From contig OY282560.1 in NCBI GenBank assembly GCA_958295665.1, positions 54,684,333 to 54,748,332 of the forward strand: a stretch of DNA of 64,000 nt, written 5' to 3'. Source of the stretch: Tipula vernalis (taxonomy: Eukaryota > Arthropoda > Insecta > Diptera > Tipulidae). A program made the translations under genes and the position numbers. Below are positions 22,289 through 37,100 of this stretch, one piece after another. Under the pieces are notes generated by a model, which saw nothing but the letters and a program-made list of their open reading frames with translations, searched no databases and was not told the origin of the DNA. Every line of letters starts with the position of its first letter. The first letter of the stretch is position 1.

Positions 22289-24379
22289 AAAAGTGTAATA
22301 TTTTTACACTCGAAATTTTCGATTGAACAAAAAAAAATTGCACTGACAGCTGGTGCAATTTCGACTACTCTAGTTGTTTTTGGTAGTGTAACCCCTATTT
22401 TTCATACACCAACAAATAGTATTGTCATTGTGCTGTTATTTTGTTTGTCATTTGTGAATAATTGGTGTTGTCGCAGCATAAATATGGGTAATCAAAACAA
22501 ACTCTTGATATTAGTTATTATTATTATTAGTACTCGTAATTAAGAAATTATTTTAATTATTCAATTACGCCAGCTTATTATTATTAAACATAAAATTTTC
22601 TTATTGCATTAGTCTGGTGCGCCCTGTAGTTGTAATTTAACTTAAAGAAAAAGAAAGAAAACAATAATGTATTAATAATTTTGGTCAATGTAATATTAAG
22701 CAAAAAAGATACTTATCTTATTGTAACCAAAAATGACCGGTTCTAAAACTAAAAGAATAATTTAGTATAAATCAATAATTAAATAAAAATCTAAATAAAA
22801 TGCAATAATTCTCTTACCAAAATTGTTATGTCAAAATAATATGTCAACATTAAAATTCACTTTAACGTTCAGCGCTGTCATTTGGCAGAATATTTAAAAA
22901 ACTACTAATTATTTAGCAAATTTGACTAGCATTGTATTCTTGTATGCATGTATTTTAAATTATAGAAAATTATTATTTCCTAAAGATTTTTGAGAAGATC
23001 AGTTTTTGAGCAGCCGCTGTCAAATATAGAACAAAATATTAAAAATAAAGTACATAAAGTAAAAATAAAATTATTGTTCTATTAAGATTAAATAAAGTTA
23101 TAAAATAAAAAATAAAATTGATTGTTCAACATCCGAAGAAATTTTAATTACATCCGAAGAAAGAAAACTTAAGGAACAGAAGACATTGAAGACATCAGTT
23201 TGGTAAAATATTTGAGACATCGCAACTACACCAATTTTATCCGAAGTTTACAATTGGTGTTCTTTAAAAATTTGTGAATTATTTATAAAGGACGTAAATA
23301 TTCCTCCGTAAACTTTGCTGCAATTTAAAAATATTTTTTATGCAGAACAACAGAATTTGATTCGGAAGGGCGGAATTTGTTTACGAAATAGACTACGAGC
23401 CAGCTGCATCAGAATATTTAACGTAAACTCGCACTGACAGGACACAATTCGGTGTTTATGTTCCATTGAAACTAAAATCGAGGTTACACTTTCAAAGAGG
23501 GGTAAAAAATCAATCGAAAACGACATTGGTTGCTCGAGAGTGTATTTCGTAATGCAAAGTCAAGCAACTTTGTTATAAATTGGATTTGAAGGTTTGAAAT
23601 GCCGGTTTTCCGGTTTGCATGGAGCAACGCTTTTAAACTCAATAAAAACTTAAGATGTGACCAAACACACGACTTTCTGATATATGAACAGCGAATTTTG
23701 AGAAACTTATTATGCAAATTTATTGCAAACTTAAGATTTCTTTAATTTTTTCAGGTTTTCTGTAAATTGTATATTTTTGAGAGCAAAATAAATTTTCTGG
23801 TTCACGGAAGCTGGGAGCTGGGACATTTATGGAAAAAGTTTAAATATGAAGCTGCAGTTTAATTAATTAAACCATCTGGGCTACAAACTAAGAGACATAT
23901 AGACCAACAGACACTACTTCGAAACCCCATTTGTCAGACTCAAACACCCCAAAAAAATCTAAAGATCAAAAATTAGCATGACAATTTTTATATGTAACAC
24001 ATATCATATAATCATACCAGAGCCGGTTGGTATATGAATGCAATGCATGAATTTCAAACATAAAGAAGTTCAGTTTAACAACTTCTTGAGAAAGCTAAGC
24101 TTAATAAATGCTAAATTAGCTAAATGTTTTGAAGGTCCATGATCAATTGAATCAAAAGCAATAATGTCCAAGGGTCCATAACACATTTCTGTTATCTATC
24201 TGTTTGCGTGTTTATAATATTTAAACATTACCCGCAAAAGACAAAGAAGCTGTAAAATAATCATATTACAGATCCTAATACCACTCAACATAAAGTAGCT
24301 GTACTGAATCCTAGTGAATTATCTGAATCCTAGTGAATGTCATTAACAGTTTTGAATCATGCGAGTAACATCAAAGAGC
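22289..24379. other. AT-rich intergenic DNA, no gene supported
   Basis: Only short random frames occur. Small direct repeats are visible (ACATCCGAAGAAA twice near 23128-23165; TGAATCCTAGTGAAT twice near 24305-24337). A short palindrome AGTGTAA/TTACACT flanks the Tc1 relic near 22291-22310. Confidence 0.5.
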
Positions 24380-24880
24380 AGGTATTCTTGAAAATCTCAA
24401 AAATTTCACTTATCTTCAATGTTAATCTCGAAAATATCGAATAATCTCAACATAAGTCGCCCGTTCAAATTCACAATATAATCCAAAATTATTTCAAGAA
24501 ACTCGGATGGTCTCAAATAATCTCAAAAAATTTCACCTATGTAGGTGAGTCAATATTATCCGGAAACACAAATAAATTCGAAAAACTCGAATAAGCTCCT
24601 GTACAAGAAATCACTAAGAATCTCGAATAATCTGATTCGAATAATATGTCTATATCTATAAGCGCTATTTTAATCCGCAAATCTGGATAATAGCAAGAAC
24701 CTCGAGAAAAATGAAAAAAAAGTCGAAAAATGTATCAAATCCTTAATAATATCTGTTACATAAAACTCGATGAGAAAGAATTCGATTAGACTCGCATCAT
24801 TTTGTTCATTGACGAACTATTCGAATAATAACCAACCATCGATCTCGAAAAATCACATCAAATATCCAAAATTCTGAGGT
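24380..24880. repeat. Degenerate interspersed TCTCGAA/AATCTC motif region
   Basis: Variants of AATCTCGAAAAAT and ATCTCGAATAATCT recur many times at irregular spacing, mixed with TCTCAAAAAATTTCAC. It looks like an eroded short-period satellite; there is no coding frame. Confidence 0.4.
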
Positions 24881-26809
24881 ACCTGTAAAGTTGGTAACAT
24901 GATGCAAGTCAACGCCAAAATTTCGCAAAAACTTCACGTTGCGGTTGGGCAACGAGAAAATTTTAATAAAGAATTTACAAATTATTTTTTATTGTAGATG
25001 TATTAGTAAACTTACCTGTGTAAGACGAAAATTATTATCTCAAGAGCATATTCATATAGGATTTTACATGTCGCAATACATAAAGTGTCATAAACAGAAG
25101 CTATCCCAATAACAAAAAATACATCCACTATTTTTGCGGATCATTAGGGGCTTACAACTCCATTTGGTACCATAACGTTTTAAACAAAAATTGGTTAAAC
25201 AAAAAATTCTGTGGATCTAATCCTAGAGATTTTGCCAATTGGCCACTTACATCATGAAGTAACTAGAAGCTATCCCAATATCAAAAAATACCTCCACTAT
25301 TTTTGCGGATCGTCAGGGGCTTACAACTCCATTTGGTACAATAACGTTTTAAACAAAAATTGGTTAAACAAAAAATTCTGTGGATCTAATCCTAGAGATT
25401 TTGCCAATTGGCCACTTACATCATAAAGTAACTAGAAGCTATCCCAATATCAAAAAATACCTCCCCTATTTTTGCGGATCGTCAGGGGCTTACAACTCCA
25501 TTTGGTACCATAACGTTTTAAACAAAAATTGGTTAAACAAAAAATTCTGTGGATCTAATCCTAGAGATTTTGCCAATTGGCCACTCCCATCATGAAGTAA
25601 CTAGAAGCTATATCAATATCAAAAAATACCTCCCCTATTTTTGCGGATCGTCAGGAGCTTACAACTCCATTTGGTACCATAACGTTTTAAACAAAAATTG
25701 GTTAAACAAAAAATTCTGTGGATCTAATCCTAGAGATTTTGCCAATTGGCCACTTACATCATGAAGTAACTAGAAGCTATCCCAATATCAAAAAATACCT
25801 CCCCTATTTTTGCGGATCGTCAGGGGCTTACAACTCCATTTGGTACCATAACGTTTTAAACAAAAATTGGTTAAACAAAAAAATTTTGTGGATCTAATCC
25901 TAGAGATTTTGCCAATTGGCCACTTACATCATAAAGTAACTAGAAGCTATCCCAATATCAAAAAATACCTCCCCTATTTTTGCGGATCGTCAGGGGCTTA
26001 CAACTCCATTTGGTACCATAACGTTTTAAACAAAAATTGGTTAAACAAAAAATTCTGTGGATCTAATCCTAGAGATTTTGCCAATTGGCCACTCCCATCA
26101 TGAAGTAACTAGAAGCTATATCAATATCAAAAAATACCTCCCCTATTTTTGCGGATCGTCAGGAGCTTACAACTCCATTTGGTACCATAACGTTTTAAAC
26201 AAAAATTGGTTAAACAAAAAATTCTGTGGATCTAATCCTAGAGATTTTGCCAATTGGCCACTTACATCATGAAGTAACTAGAAGCTATCCCAATATCAAA
26301 AAATACCTCCCCTATTTTTGCGGATCGTCAGGGGCTTACAACTCCATTTGGTACCATAACGTTTTAAACAAAAATTGGTTAAACAAAAAAATTTTGTGGA
26401 TCTAATCCTAGAGATTTTGCCAATTGGCCACTTACATCATGAAGTAACTAGAAGCTATCCCAATATCAAAAAATACTTCCCCTATTTTTGCGAATCGTCA
26501 GGGGCTTACAACTCCATTTGGTACCATAACGTTTTAAACAAAAATTGGTTAAACAAAAAAATTCTGTGGATCTAATCCTAGAATATTTTCCAATTAACCA
26601 CTCAAATTATGAAGTAACTAGAAGCTATCCCAATATTAAAATATACCTCCGCTATTTTTGCGGATCGTCAGGGGCTTACAACTCCATTTGGTACCATAAC
26701 GTTTTAAACAAAAATTGGTTAGACAAAAAAATTCTGTGGATTTAATCCTAGAGATTTTGCCAATTGGCCACTTATATCATAAAGTAACTAGAAGCTATCT
26801 CAATATCAA

Positions 26810-29800
26810 AAAATACCTCCACTATTTTTGCGGATCGTCAGGGGTTTACAACTCCATTTGGTACCATAACGTTTTAAACAAAAATTGGTTAAACAAAAAA
26901 TTCTGTGGATCTAATCCTAGAGATTTTGCCAATTCGCCACTTACATCATAAAGTAACTAGAAGCTATCTCAATATCAAAAAATACCTCCCCTATTTTTGC
27001 GGATCGTCAGAGGCTTACAACTCCATTTGGTACCATAGCGTTTTAAACAAAAATTGGTTAAACAAAAAATTCTGTGGATCTAATCCTAGAGATTTTGCCA
27101 ATTGGCCACTTACATCATGAAGTAACTAGAAGCTATCTCAATATCAAAAAATACCTCCCCTATTTTTGCGGATCGTCAGGGGCTTACAACTCCATTTGGT
27201 ACCATAACGTTTTAAACAAAAATTGGTTAAACAAAAAATTCTGTGGATCTAATCCTAGAGATTTTGCCAATTGGCCATTCACATCATGAAGTAACTAGAA
27301 CCTATCCCAATATCAGAAAATACCTCCACTATTTTTGCGGATCGTCAGGGGCTTACAACTCCATTTGGTACAATAACGTTTTAAACAAAAATTGGTTAAA
27401 CAAAAAATTCTGTGGATCTAATCCTAGAGATTTTGCCAATTGGCCACTTACATCATAAAGTAACTAGAAGCTATCCCAATATTAAAAAATACCTCCACTA
27501 TTTTTGCGGATCGTCAGGGGCTTACAACTCCATTTGGTACCATAACGTTTTAAACAAAAATTGGTTAAACAAAAAATTCTGTGGATCTAATCCTAGAGAT
27601 TTTGCCAATTGGCCACTCCCATCATGAAGTAACTAGAAGCTATCCCAATATCAAAAAATACCTCCCCTATTTTTGCGGATCGTCAGGGGCTTACAACTCC
27701 ATTTGGTACCATAACGTTTTAAACAAAAATTGGTTAAACAAAAAAATTCTGTGGATCTTAGCCTAGAGATTTTGCCAATTGGCCACTCACATCATGAAGT
27801 AACTAGAAGCTATCTCAATATCAAAAAATACCTCCCCTATTTTTGCGGATCGTCAGGGGCTTACAACTCCATTTGGTACCATAACGTTTTAGACAAAAAA
27901 ATTCTGTGGATCTAATCCTAGAGATTTTGCCAATTGGCCACTTACATCATGAAGTAACTAGAAGCTATCCCAATATCAAAAAATACTTCCCCTATTTTTG
28001 CGGATCGTCAGGGGCTTACAACTCCATTTGGTACCATAACGTTTTAAACAAAAATTAATTAAACAAAAAATTCTGTGGATCTAATCCTAGAGATTTTGCC
28101 AATTGGCCACTTACCTCATAAAGTAACTAGAAGCTATCTCAATATCAAAAAATACCTCCACTATTTTTGCGGATCGTCAGGGGTTTACAACTCCATTTGG
28201 TACCATAACGTTTTAAAAAAAAATTAATTAAACAAAAAATTCTGTGGATCTAATCCTAGAGATTTTGCCAATTGGCCACTTACATCATAAAGTAACTAGA
28301 AGCTATCCCAATATCAAAAAATACCTCCACTATTTTTGCGGATCGTCAGGGGATTACAAGTTCATTTGGTACCATATCGTTCTAAACAAAAATTGATTAA
28401 ACAAAAAAATTCTGTGGATCTAATCCTAGAGATTTTGCCAATTGGCCACTCACATCTTGAAGTAACTAGAAGCTATCCCAATATCAAAAAATACCTCCCC
28501 TATTTTCGCGGATCGTCAGGGGCTTACAACTCCATTTGGTACCATAACGTTTTAAACAAAAATTGGTTAAACAAAAAATTCTGTGGATTTAATCCTAGAG
28601 ATTTTGCCAATTGGCCACTCACATCATGAAGTAACTAGAAGCTATCCCAATATCAAAAAATACCTCCACTATTTTTGCGGATCGTCAGGGGCTTACAACT
28701 CCATTTGGTACCATAACGTTTTAAACAAAAATTGGTTAAACAAAAAATTCTGTGGATCTAATCCTAGAGATTTTGCCAATTGGCCACTTACATCATAAAG
28801 TAACTAGAAGCTATCCCAATATCAAAAAATACCTCCCCTATTTTTGCGGATCGTCAGGGGCTTACAACTCCATTTGGTACCATAACGTTTTAGACAAAAA
28901 AATTCTGTGGATCTAATCCTAGAGATTTTGCCAATTGGCCACTTACATCATGAAGTAACTAGAAGCTATCCCAATATCAAAAAATACCTCCACTATTTTT
29001 GCGGATCGTCAGGGGTTTACAACTCCATTTGGTACCATAACGTTTTAAACAAAAATTGGTTAAACAAAAAATTCTGTGGATCTAATCCTAGAGATTTTGC
29101 CAATTCGCCACTTACATCATAAAGTAACTAGAAGCTATCTCAATATCAAAAAATACCTCCCCTATTTTTGCGGATCGTCAGAGGCTTACAACTCCATTTG
29201 GTACCATAGCGTTTTAAACAAAAATTGGTTAAACAAAAAATTCTGTGGATCTAATCCTAGAGATTTTGCCAATTGGCCACTTACATCATGAAGTAACTAG
29301 AAGCTATCTCAATATCAAAAAATACCTCCCCTAATTTTGCGGATCGTCAGGGGCTTACAACTCCATTTGGTACCATAACGTTTTAAACAAAAATTGGTTA
29401 AACAAAAAATTCTGTGGATCTAATCCTAGAGATTTTGCCAATTGGCCATTCACATCATGAAGTAACTAGAACCTATCCCAATATCAGAAAATACCTCCAC
29501 TATTTTTGCGGATCGTCAGGGGCTTACAACTCCATTTGGTACAATAACGTTTTAAACAAAAATTGGTTAAACAAAAAATTCTGTGGATCTAATCCTAGAG
29601 ATTTTGCCAATTGGCCACTTACATCATAAAGTAACTAGAAGCTATCCCAATATTAAAAAATACCTCCACTATTTTTGCGGATCGTCAGGGGCTTACAACT
29701 CCATTTGGTACCATAACGTTTTAAACAAAAATTGGTTAAACAAAAAATTCTGTGGATCTAATCCTAGAGATTTTGCCAATTGGCCACTCCCATCATGAAG

Positions 29801-31136
29801 TAACTAGAAGCTATCCCAATATCAAAAAATACCTCCCCTATTTTTGCGGATCGTCAGGGGCTTACAACTCCATTTGGTACCATAACGTTTTAAACAAAAA
29901 TTGGTTAAACAAAAAAATTCTGTGGATCTTAGCCTAGAGATTTTGCCAATTGGCCACTCACATCATGAAGTAACTAGAAGCTATCTCAATATCAAAAAAT
30001 ACCTCCCCTATTTTTGCGGATCGTCAGGGGCTTACAACTCCATTTGGTACCATAACGTTTTAGACAAAAAAATTCTGTGGATCTAATCCTAGAGATTTTG
30101 CCAATTGGCCACTTACATCATGAAGTAACTAGAAGCTATCCCAATATCAAAAAATACTTCCCCTATTTTTGCGGATCGTCAGGGGCTTACAACTCCATTT
30201 GGTACCATAACGTTTTAAACAAAAATTAATTAAACAAAAAATTCTGTGGATCTAATCCTAGAGATTTTGCCAATTGGCCACTTACCTCATAAAGTAACTA
30301 GAAGCTATCTCAATATCAAAAAATACCTTCACTATTTTTGCGGATCGTCAGGGGTTTACAACTCCATTTGGTACCATAACGTTTTAAAAAAAAATTAATT
30401 AAACAAAAAATTCTGTGGATCTAATCCTAGAGATTTTGCCAATTGGCCACTTACATCATAAAGTAACTAGAAGCTATCCCAATATCAAAAAATACCTCCA
30501 CTATTTTTGCGGATCGTCAGGGGCTTACAAGTTCATTTGGTACCATATCGTTCTAAACAAAAATTGATTAAACAAAAAAATTCTGTGGATCTAATCCTAG
30601 AGATTTTGCCAATTGGCCACTCACATCTTGAAGTAACTAGAAGCTATCCCAATATCAAAAAATACCTCCCCTATTTTCGCGGATCGTCAGGGGCTTACAA
30701 CTCCATTTGGTACCATAACGTTTTAAACAAAAATTGGTTAAACAAAAAATTCTGTGGATTTAATCCTAGAGATTTTGCCAATTGGCCACTCACATCATGA
30801 AGTAACTAGAAGCTATCCCAATATCAAAAAATACCTCCACTATTTTTGCGGATCGTCAGGGGCTTACAACTCCATTTGGTACCATAACGTTTTAAACAAA
30901 AATTGGTTAAACAAAAAATTCTGTGGATCTAATCCTAGAGATTTTGCCAATTGGCCACTTACATCATAAAGTAACTAGAAGCTATCCCAATATCAAAAAA
31001 TACCTCCCCTATTTTTGCGGATCGTCAGGGGCTTACAACTCCATTTGGTACCATAACGTTTTAGACAAAAAAATTCTGTGGATCTAATCCTAGAGATTTT
31101 GCCAATTGGCCACTTACATCATGAAGTAACTAGAAG
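26810..31136. repeat. Higher-order duplication in the satellite, period 2171 bp
   Basis: Variant combinations at about 26810-28965 recur 2171 bp later (28981-31136), about 13 monomers including short ones. Marker variants are ATTCGCCACTT, CCATAGCGTTTT and GATCTTAGCC. A further 1001-bp step copies the block from about 30060 to 31063. Confidence 0.85.
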
Positions 31137-34105
31137 CTATCTCAATATCAAAAAATACTTCCCCTATTTTTGCGGATCGTCAGGGGCTTACAACTCCATT
31201 TGGTACCATAACGTTTTAAACAAAAATTAATTAAACAAAAAATTCTGTGGATCTAATCCTAGAGATTTTGCCAATTGGCCACTTACCTCATAAAGTAACT
31301 AGAAGCTATCTCAATATCAAAAAATACCTCCACTATTTTTGCGGATCGTCAGGGGTTTACAACTCCATTTGGTACCATAACGTTTTAAAAAAAAATTAAT
31401 TAAACAAAAAATTCTGTGGATCTAATCCTAGAGATTTTGCCAATTGGCCACTTACATCATAAAGTAACTAGAAGCTATCCCAATATCAAAAAATACCTCC
31501 ACTATTTTTGCGGATCGTCAGGGGCTTACAAGTTCATTTGGTACCATATCGTTCTAAACAAAAATTGGTTAAACAAAAAAATTCTGTGGATCTAATCCTA
31601 GAGATTTTGCCAATTGGCCACTCACATCTTGAAGTAACTAGAAGCTATCCCAATATCAAAAAATACCTCCCCTATTTTCGCGGATCGTCAGGGGCTTACA
31701 ACTCCATTTGGTACCATAACGTTTTAAACAAAAATTGGTTAAACAAAAAATTCTGTGGATTTAATCCTAGAGATTTTGCCAATTGGCCACTTACATCATG
31801 AAGTAACTAGAAGCTATCCCAATATCAAAAAATACCTCCACTATTTTTGCGGATTGTCAGGGGCTTACAACTCCATTTGGTACCATAACGTTTAAACAAA
31901 AATTGGTTAAACAAAAAAATTCTGTGGATCTAATCCTAGAGATTTTGCCAATTGGCCACTCACATCATGAAGTAACTAGAAGCTATTATAATATTAAAAA
32001 ATACCTCCCCTATTTTTGCGGATCGTCAGGGGCTTACAACTCCATTTGGTACCATAACGTTTTAAACAAAAATTGGTTAAACAAAAAATTCTGTGGATCT
32101 AATCCTAGAGATTTTGCCAATTGGCCACTTACATCATAAAGTAACTAGAAGCTATCTCAATGTCAAAAAATACCTCCACTATTTTTGCGGATCGTCAGGG
32201 GCTTACAACTCCATTTGGTACCATAACGTTTTAAACAAAAATTGGTTAAACAAAAAAATTCTGTGGATCTAATCCTAGAGATTTTGCCAATTGGCCACTC
32301 ACATCATGAAGTAACTAGAAGCTATCTCAATATCAAAAAATACCTCCACTATTTTTGCGGATCGTCAGGGGCTTACAACTCCATTTGGTACCATAACGTT
32401 TTAAACAAAAATTGGTTAAACAAAAAAATTCTGTGGATCTAATCCTAGAGATTTGCCAATTGGCCACTTACATCATGAAGTAACTAGAAGCTATCCCAAT
32501 ATCAAAAAATACCTCCCCTATCTTTGCGAATCGTCAGGGGCTTACAACTCCATTTGGTACCATAACGTTCCAAACAAAAATTGGTTAAACAAAAAATTCT
32601 GTGGATCTAACCCTAGAGATTTTGCCAATTGGCCATTCACATCATGAAGTAATAAGAAGCTATCCCAATATCAAAAAATATCTTCCCTATTTTTGCGGAT
32701 CGTCAGGGGCTTACAACTCCATTTGGTACCATAACGTTTTAAACAAAAATTGGTTAAACTAAAAATTCTGTGGATCTAATCCTAGAGATTTTGCCAATTG
32801 GCCACTTACATCATAAAGTAACTAGAAGCTATCTCAATATCAAAAAATACCTCCACTATTTTTGCGGATCGTCAGGGGTTTACAACTCCATTTGGTACCA
32901 TAACGTTTTAAACAAAAATTGATTAAACAAAAAAATTCTGTGGATCTAATCCTAGAGATTTTGCCAATTGGCCACTTACATCATGAAGTAACTAGAAGCT
33001 ATCCCAATATCAAAAAATACTTCCACTATTTTTGCGGATCGTCAGGGGTTTACAACTCCATTTGGTACCATAACGTTTTAAACAAAAATTGGTTAAACAA
33101 AAAAATTCTGTGGATCTAATCCTAGAGATTTTGTCAATTGGCCACTTACATCATGAAGTAACTAGAAGCTATCCCAATATCAAAAAATACCTCCCCTATT
33201 TTTGCGAATCGTCAGGGGCTTACAACTCCATTTGGTACCATAACGTTTTAAACAAAAATTGGTTAAACAAAAAAATTCTGTGGATCTAATCCTAGAGATT
33301 TTGCCAATTGGCCACTTACATCATGAAGTAACTAGAAGCTATCTCAATATCAGAAAATACCTCCCCAATTTTTGCGATTGTCAGGGGCTTACAACTCCAT
33401 TTGGTACCATAACGTTTTAAACAAAAATTGGTTAAACAAAAAATTCTGTGGATCTAATCCTAGAGATTTTGCCAATTGGCCACTTACATCATAAAGTAAC
33501 TAGAAGCTATCTCAATGTCAAAAAATACCTCCACTATTTTTGCGGATCGTCAGGGGTTTACAACTCCATTTGGTACCATAACGTTCTAAACAAAAATTGG
33601 TCAAACCAAAAAATTCTGTGGATCTAATCCTAGAGATTTTGCCAATTGGCCATTCACATCTTGAAGTAACTAGAAGCTATCCCAATATCAAAAAATACCT
33701 CCCCTATTTTCGCGGATCGTCAGGGGCTTACAACTCCATTTGGTACCATAACGTTTTAAACAAAAATTGGTTAAACAAAAAATTCTGTGGATCTAATCCT
33801 AGAGATTTTGCCAATTGGCCACTCCCATCATGAAGTAACTAGAAGCTGTCTCAATATCAAAAAATACCTCCACTATTTTTGCGGATCGTCAGGGGTTTAC
33901 AACTCCATTTGGTACCATAACGTTTTAAACAAAAATTGGTTAAACAAAAAAATTCTGTGGATCTAATCCTAGAGATTTTGCCAATTGGCCATTCACATCA
34001 TGAAGTAACTAGAAGCTATCTCAATATCAAAAAATACCTCCACTATTTTTGCGGATCGTCAGGGGTTTACAACTCCATTTGGTACCATAACGTTTTAAAC
34101 AAAAA

Positions 34106-37100
34106 TTGGTTAAACAAAAAAATTCTGTGGATCTAATCCTAGAGATTTTGCCAATTGGCCACTTACATCATGAAGTAACTAGAAGCTATCCCAATATCAA
34201 AAAATACCTCCACTATTTTTGCGAATCGTCAGGGGCTTACAACTCCATTTGGTACCATAACGTTCTAAACAAAAATTGGTTAAACAAAAAATTCTGTGGA
34301 TCTAACCCTAGAGATTTTGCCAATTGGCCATTCACATCATGAAGTAATAAGAAGGTATCCCAATATCAAAAAATATCTTCCCTATTTTTGCGGATCGTCA
34401 GGGGCTTACAACTCCATTTGGTACCATAACGTTTTAAACAAAAATTGGTTAAACTAAAAATTCTGTGGATCTAATCCTAGAGATTTTGCCAATTGGCCAC
34501 TTACATCATAAAGTAACTAGAAGCTATCCCAATATCAAACAATACCTCCACTATCTTTGCGGATCGTCAGGGGTTTACAACTCCATTTGGTACCATAACG
34601 TTTTAAACAAAAATTGGTTAAACAAAAAAATTCTGTGGATCTAATCCTAGAGATTTTGCCAATTGGACACTTACATCATGAAGTAACTAGAAGCTATCTC
34701 AATATCAGAAAATACCTCCCCAATTTTTGCGGATTGTCAGGGGCTTACAACTCCATTTGGTACCATAACGTTTTAAACAAAAATTGGTTAAACAAAAAAT
34801 TCTGTGGATCTAATCCTTGAGATTTTGCCAATTGGCCACTTACATCATAAAGTAACTAGAAGCTATCTCAATATCAAAAAATACCTCCACTATTTTTGCG
34901 GATCGTCAGGGGTTTACAACTCCATTTGGTACCATAACGTTTTAAACAAAAATTGGTTAAACAAAAAATTCTGTGGATTTAATCCTAGAGATTTTGCCAA
35001 TTGGCCACTTACATCATAAAGTAACTAGAAGCTATCTCAATGTCAAAAAATACCTCCACTATTTTTGCGGATCGTCAGGGGCTTACAACTCCATTTGGTA
35101 CCATAACGTTTTAAACAAAAATTGGTTAAACAAAAAATTCTGTGGATCTAATCCTAGAGATTTTGCCAATTGGCCACTCCCATCATGAAGTAACTAGAAG
35201 CTATCTCAATATCAAAAAATACCTCCACTATTTTTGCGGATCGTCAGGGGTTTACAACTCCATTTGGTACCATAACGTTTTAAACAAAAATTGGTTAAAC
35301 AAAAAAATTCTGTGGATCTAATCCTAGAGATTTTGCCAATTGGCCACTCACATCATGAAGTAACTAGAAGCTATCTCAATATCAAAAAATACCTCCACTA
35401 TTTTTGCGGATCGTCAGGGGTTTACAACTCCATTTGGTACCATAACGTTTTAAACAAAAATTGGTTAAACAAAAAATTCTGTGGATTTAATCCTAGAGAT
35501 TTTGCCAATTGGCCACCTACATCATAAAGTAACTAGAAGCTATCTCAATGTCAAAAAATACCTCCACTATTTTTGCGGATCGTCAGGGGCTTACAACTCC
35601 ATTTGGTACCATAACGTTTTAAACAAAAATTGGTTAAACAAAAAATTCTGTGGATCTAATCCTAGAGATTTTGCCAATTGGCCACTCCCATCATGAAGTA
35701 ACTAGAAGCTATCTCAATATCAAAAAATACTTCCACTATTTTTGCGGATCGTCAGGGGTTTACAACTCCATTTGGTACCATAACGTTTTAAACAAAAATT
35801 GATTAAACAAAAAAATTCTGTGGATCTAATCCTAGAGATTTTGCCAATTGGCCACTTACATCATAAAGTAACTAGAAGCTATCTCAATATCAAAAAATAC
35901 CTCCACTATTTTTGCGGATCGTCAGGGGTTTACAACTCCATTTGGTACCATAACGTTTTAAACAAAAATTGGTTAAACAAAAAAATTCTGTGGATCTAAT
36001 CCTAGAGATTTTGTCAATTGGCCACTTACATCATGAAGTAACTAGAAGCTATCCCAATATCAAAAAATACCTCCACTATTTTTGCGAATCGTCAGGGGCT
36101 TACAACTCCATTTGGTACCATAACGTTCTAAACAAAAATTGGTTAAACAAAAAATTCTGTGGATCTAACCCTAGAGATTTTGCCAATTGGCCATTCACAT
36201 CATGAAGTAATAAGAAGGTATCCCAATATCAAAAAATATCTTCCCTATTTTTGCGGATCGTCAGGGGCTTACAACTCCATTTGGTACCATAACGTTTTAA
36301 ACAAAAATTGGTTAAACTAAAAATTCTGTGGATCTAATCCTAGAGATTTTGCCAATTGGCCACTTACATCATAAAGTAACTAGAAGCTATCTCAATATCA
36401 AACAATACCTCCACTATCTTTGCGGATCGTCAGGGGTTTACAACTCCATTTGGTACCATAACGTTTTAAACAAAAATTGGTTAAACAAAAAAATTCTGTG
36501 GATCTAATCCTAGAGATTTTGCCAATTGGACACTTACATCATGAAGTAACTAGAAGCTATCTCAATATCAGAAAATACCTCCCCAATTTTTGCGGATTGT
36601 CAGGGGCTTACAACTCCATTTGGTACCATAACGTTTTAAACAAAAATTGGTTAAACAAAAAATTCTGTGGATCTAATCCTAGAGATTTTGCCAATTGGAC
36701 ACTTACATCATAAAGTAACTAGAAGCTATCTCAATATCAAAAAATACCTCCACTATTTTTGCGGATCGTCAGGGGTTTACAACTCCATTTGGTACCATAA
36801 CGTTTTAAACAAAAATTGGTTAAACAAAAAATTCTGTGGATCTAATCCTAGAGATTTTGCCAATTGGCCACTCCCATCATAAAGTAACTAGAAGCTATCC
36901 CAATATCAAAAAATACCTCCACTATTTTTGCGGATCGTCAGGGGTTTACAACTCCATTTGGTACCATAACGTTTTAAACAAAAATTGATTAAACAAAAAA
37001 ATTCTGTGGATCTAATCCTAGAGATTTTGCCAATTGGCCACTTACATCATAAAGTAACTAGAAGCTATCTCAATATCAAAAAATACTTCCACTATTTTTG

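Noticed and set aside
22211..22543. 110-codon hydrophobic + strand frame
   Set aside because: It starts inside the Tc1 relic and continues into AT-rich DNA; no signal or conservation supports it.
23338..23717. Two overlapping - strand frames of 62 and 77 codons
   Set aside because: Random composition in AT-rich DNA with no recognisable motif.
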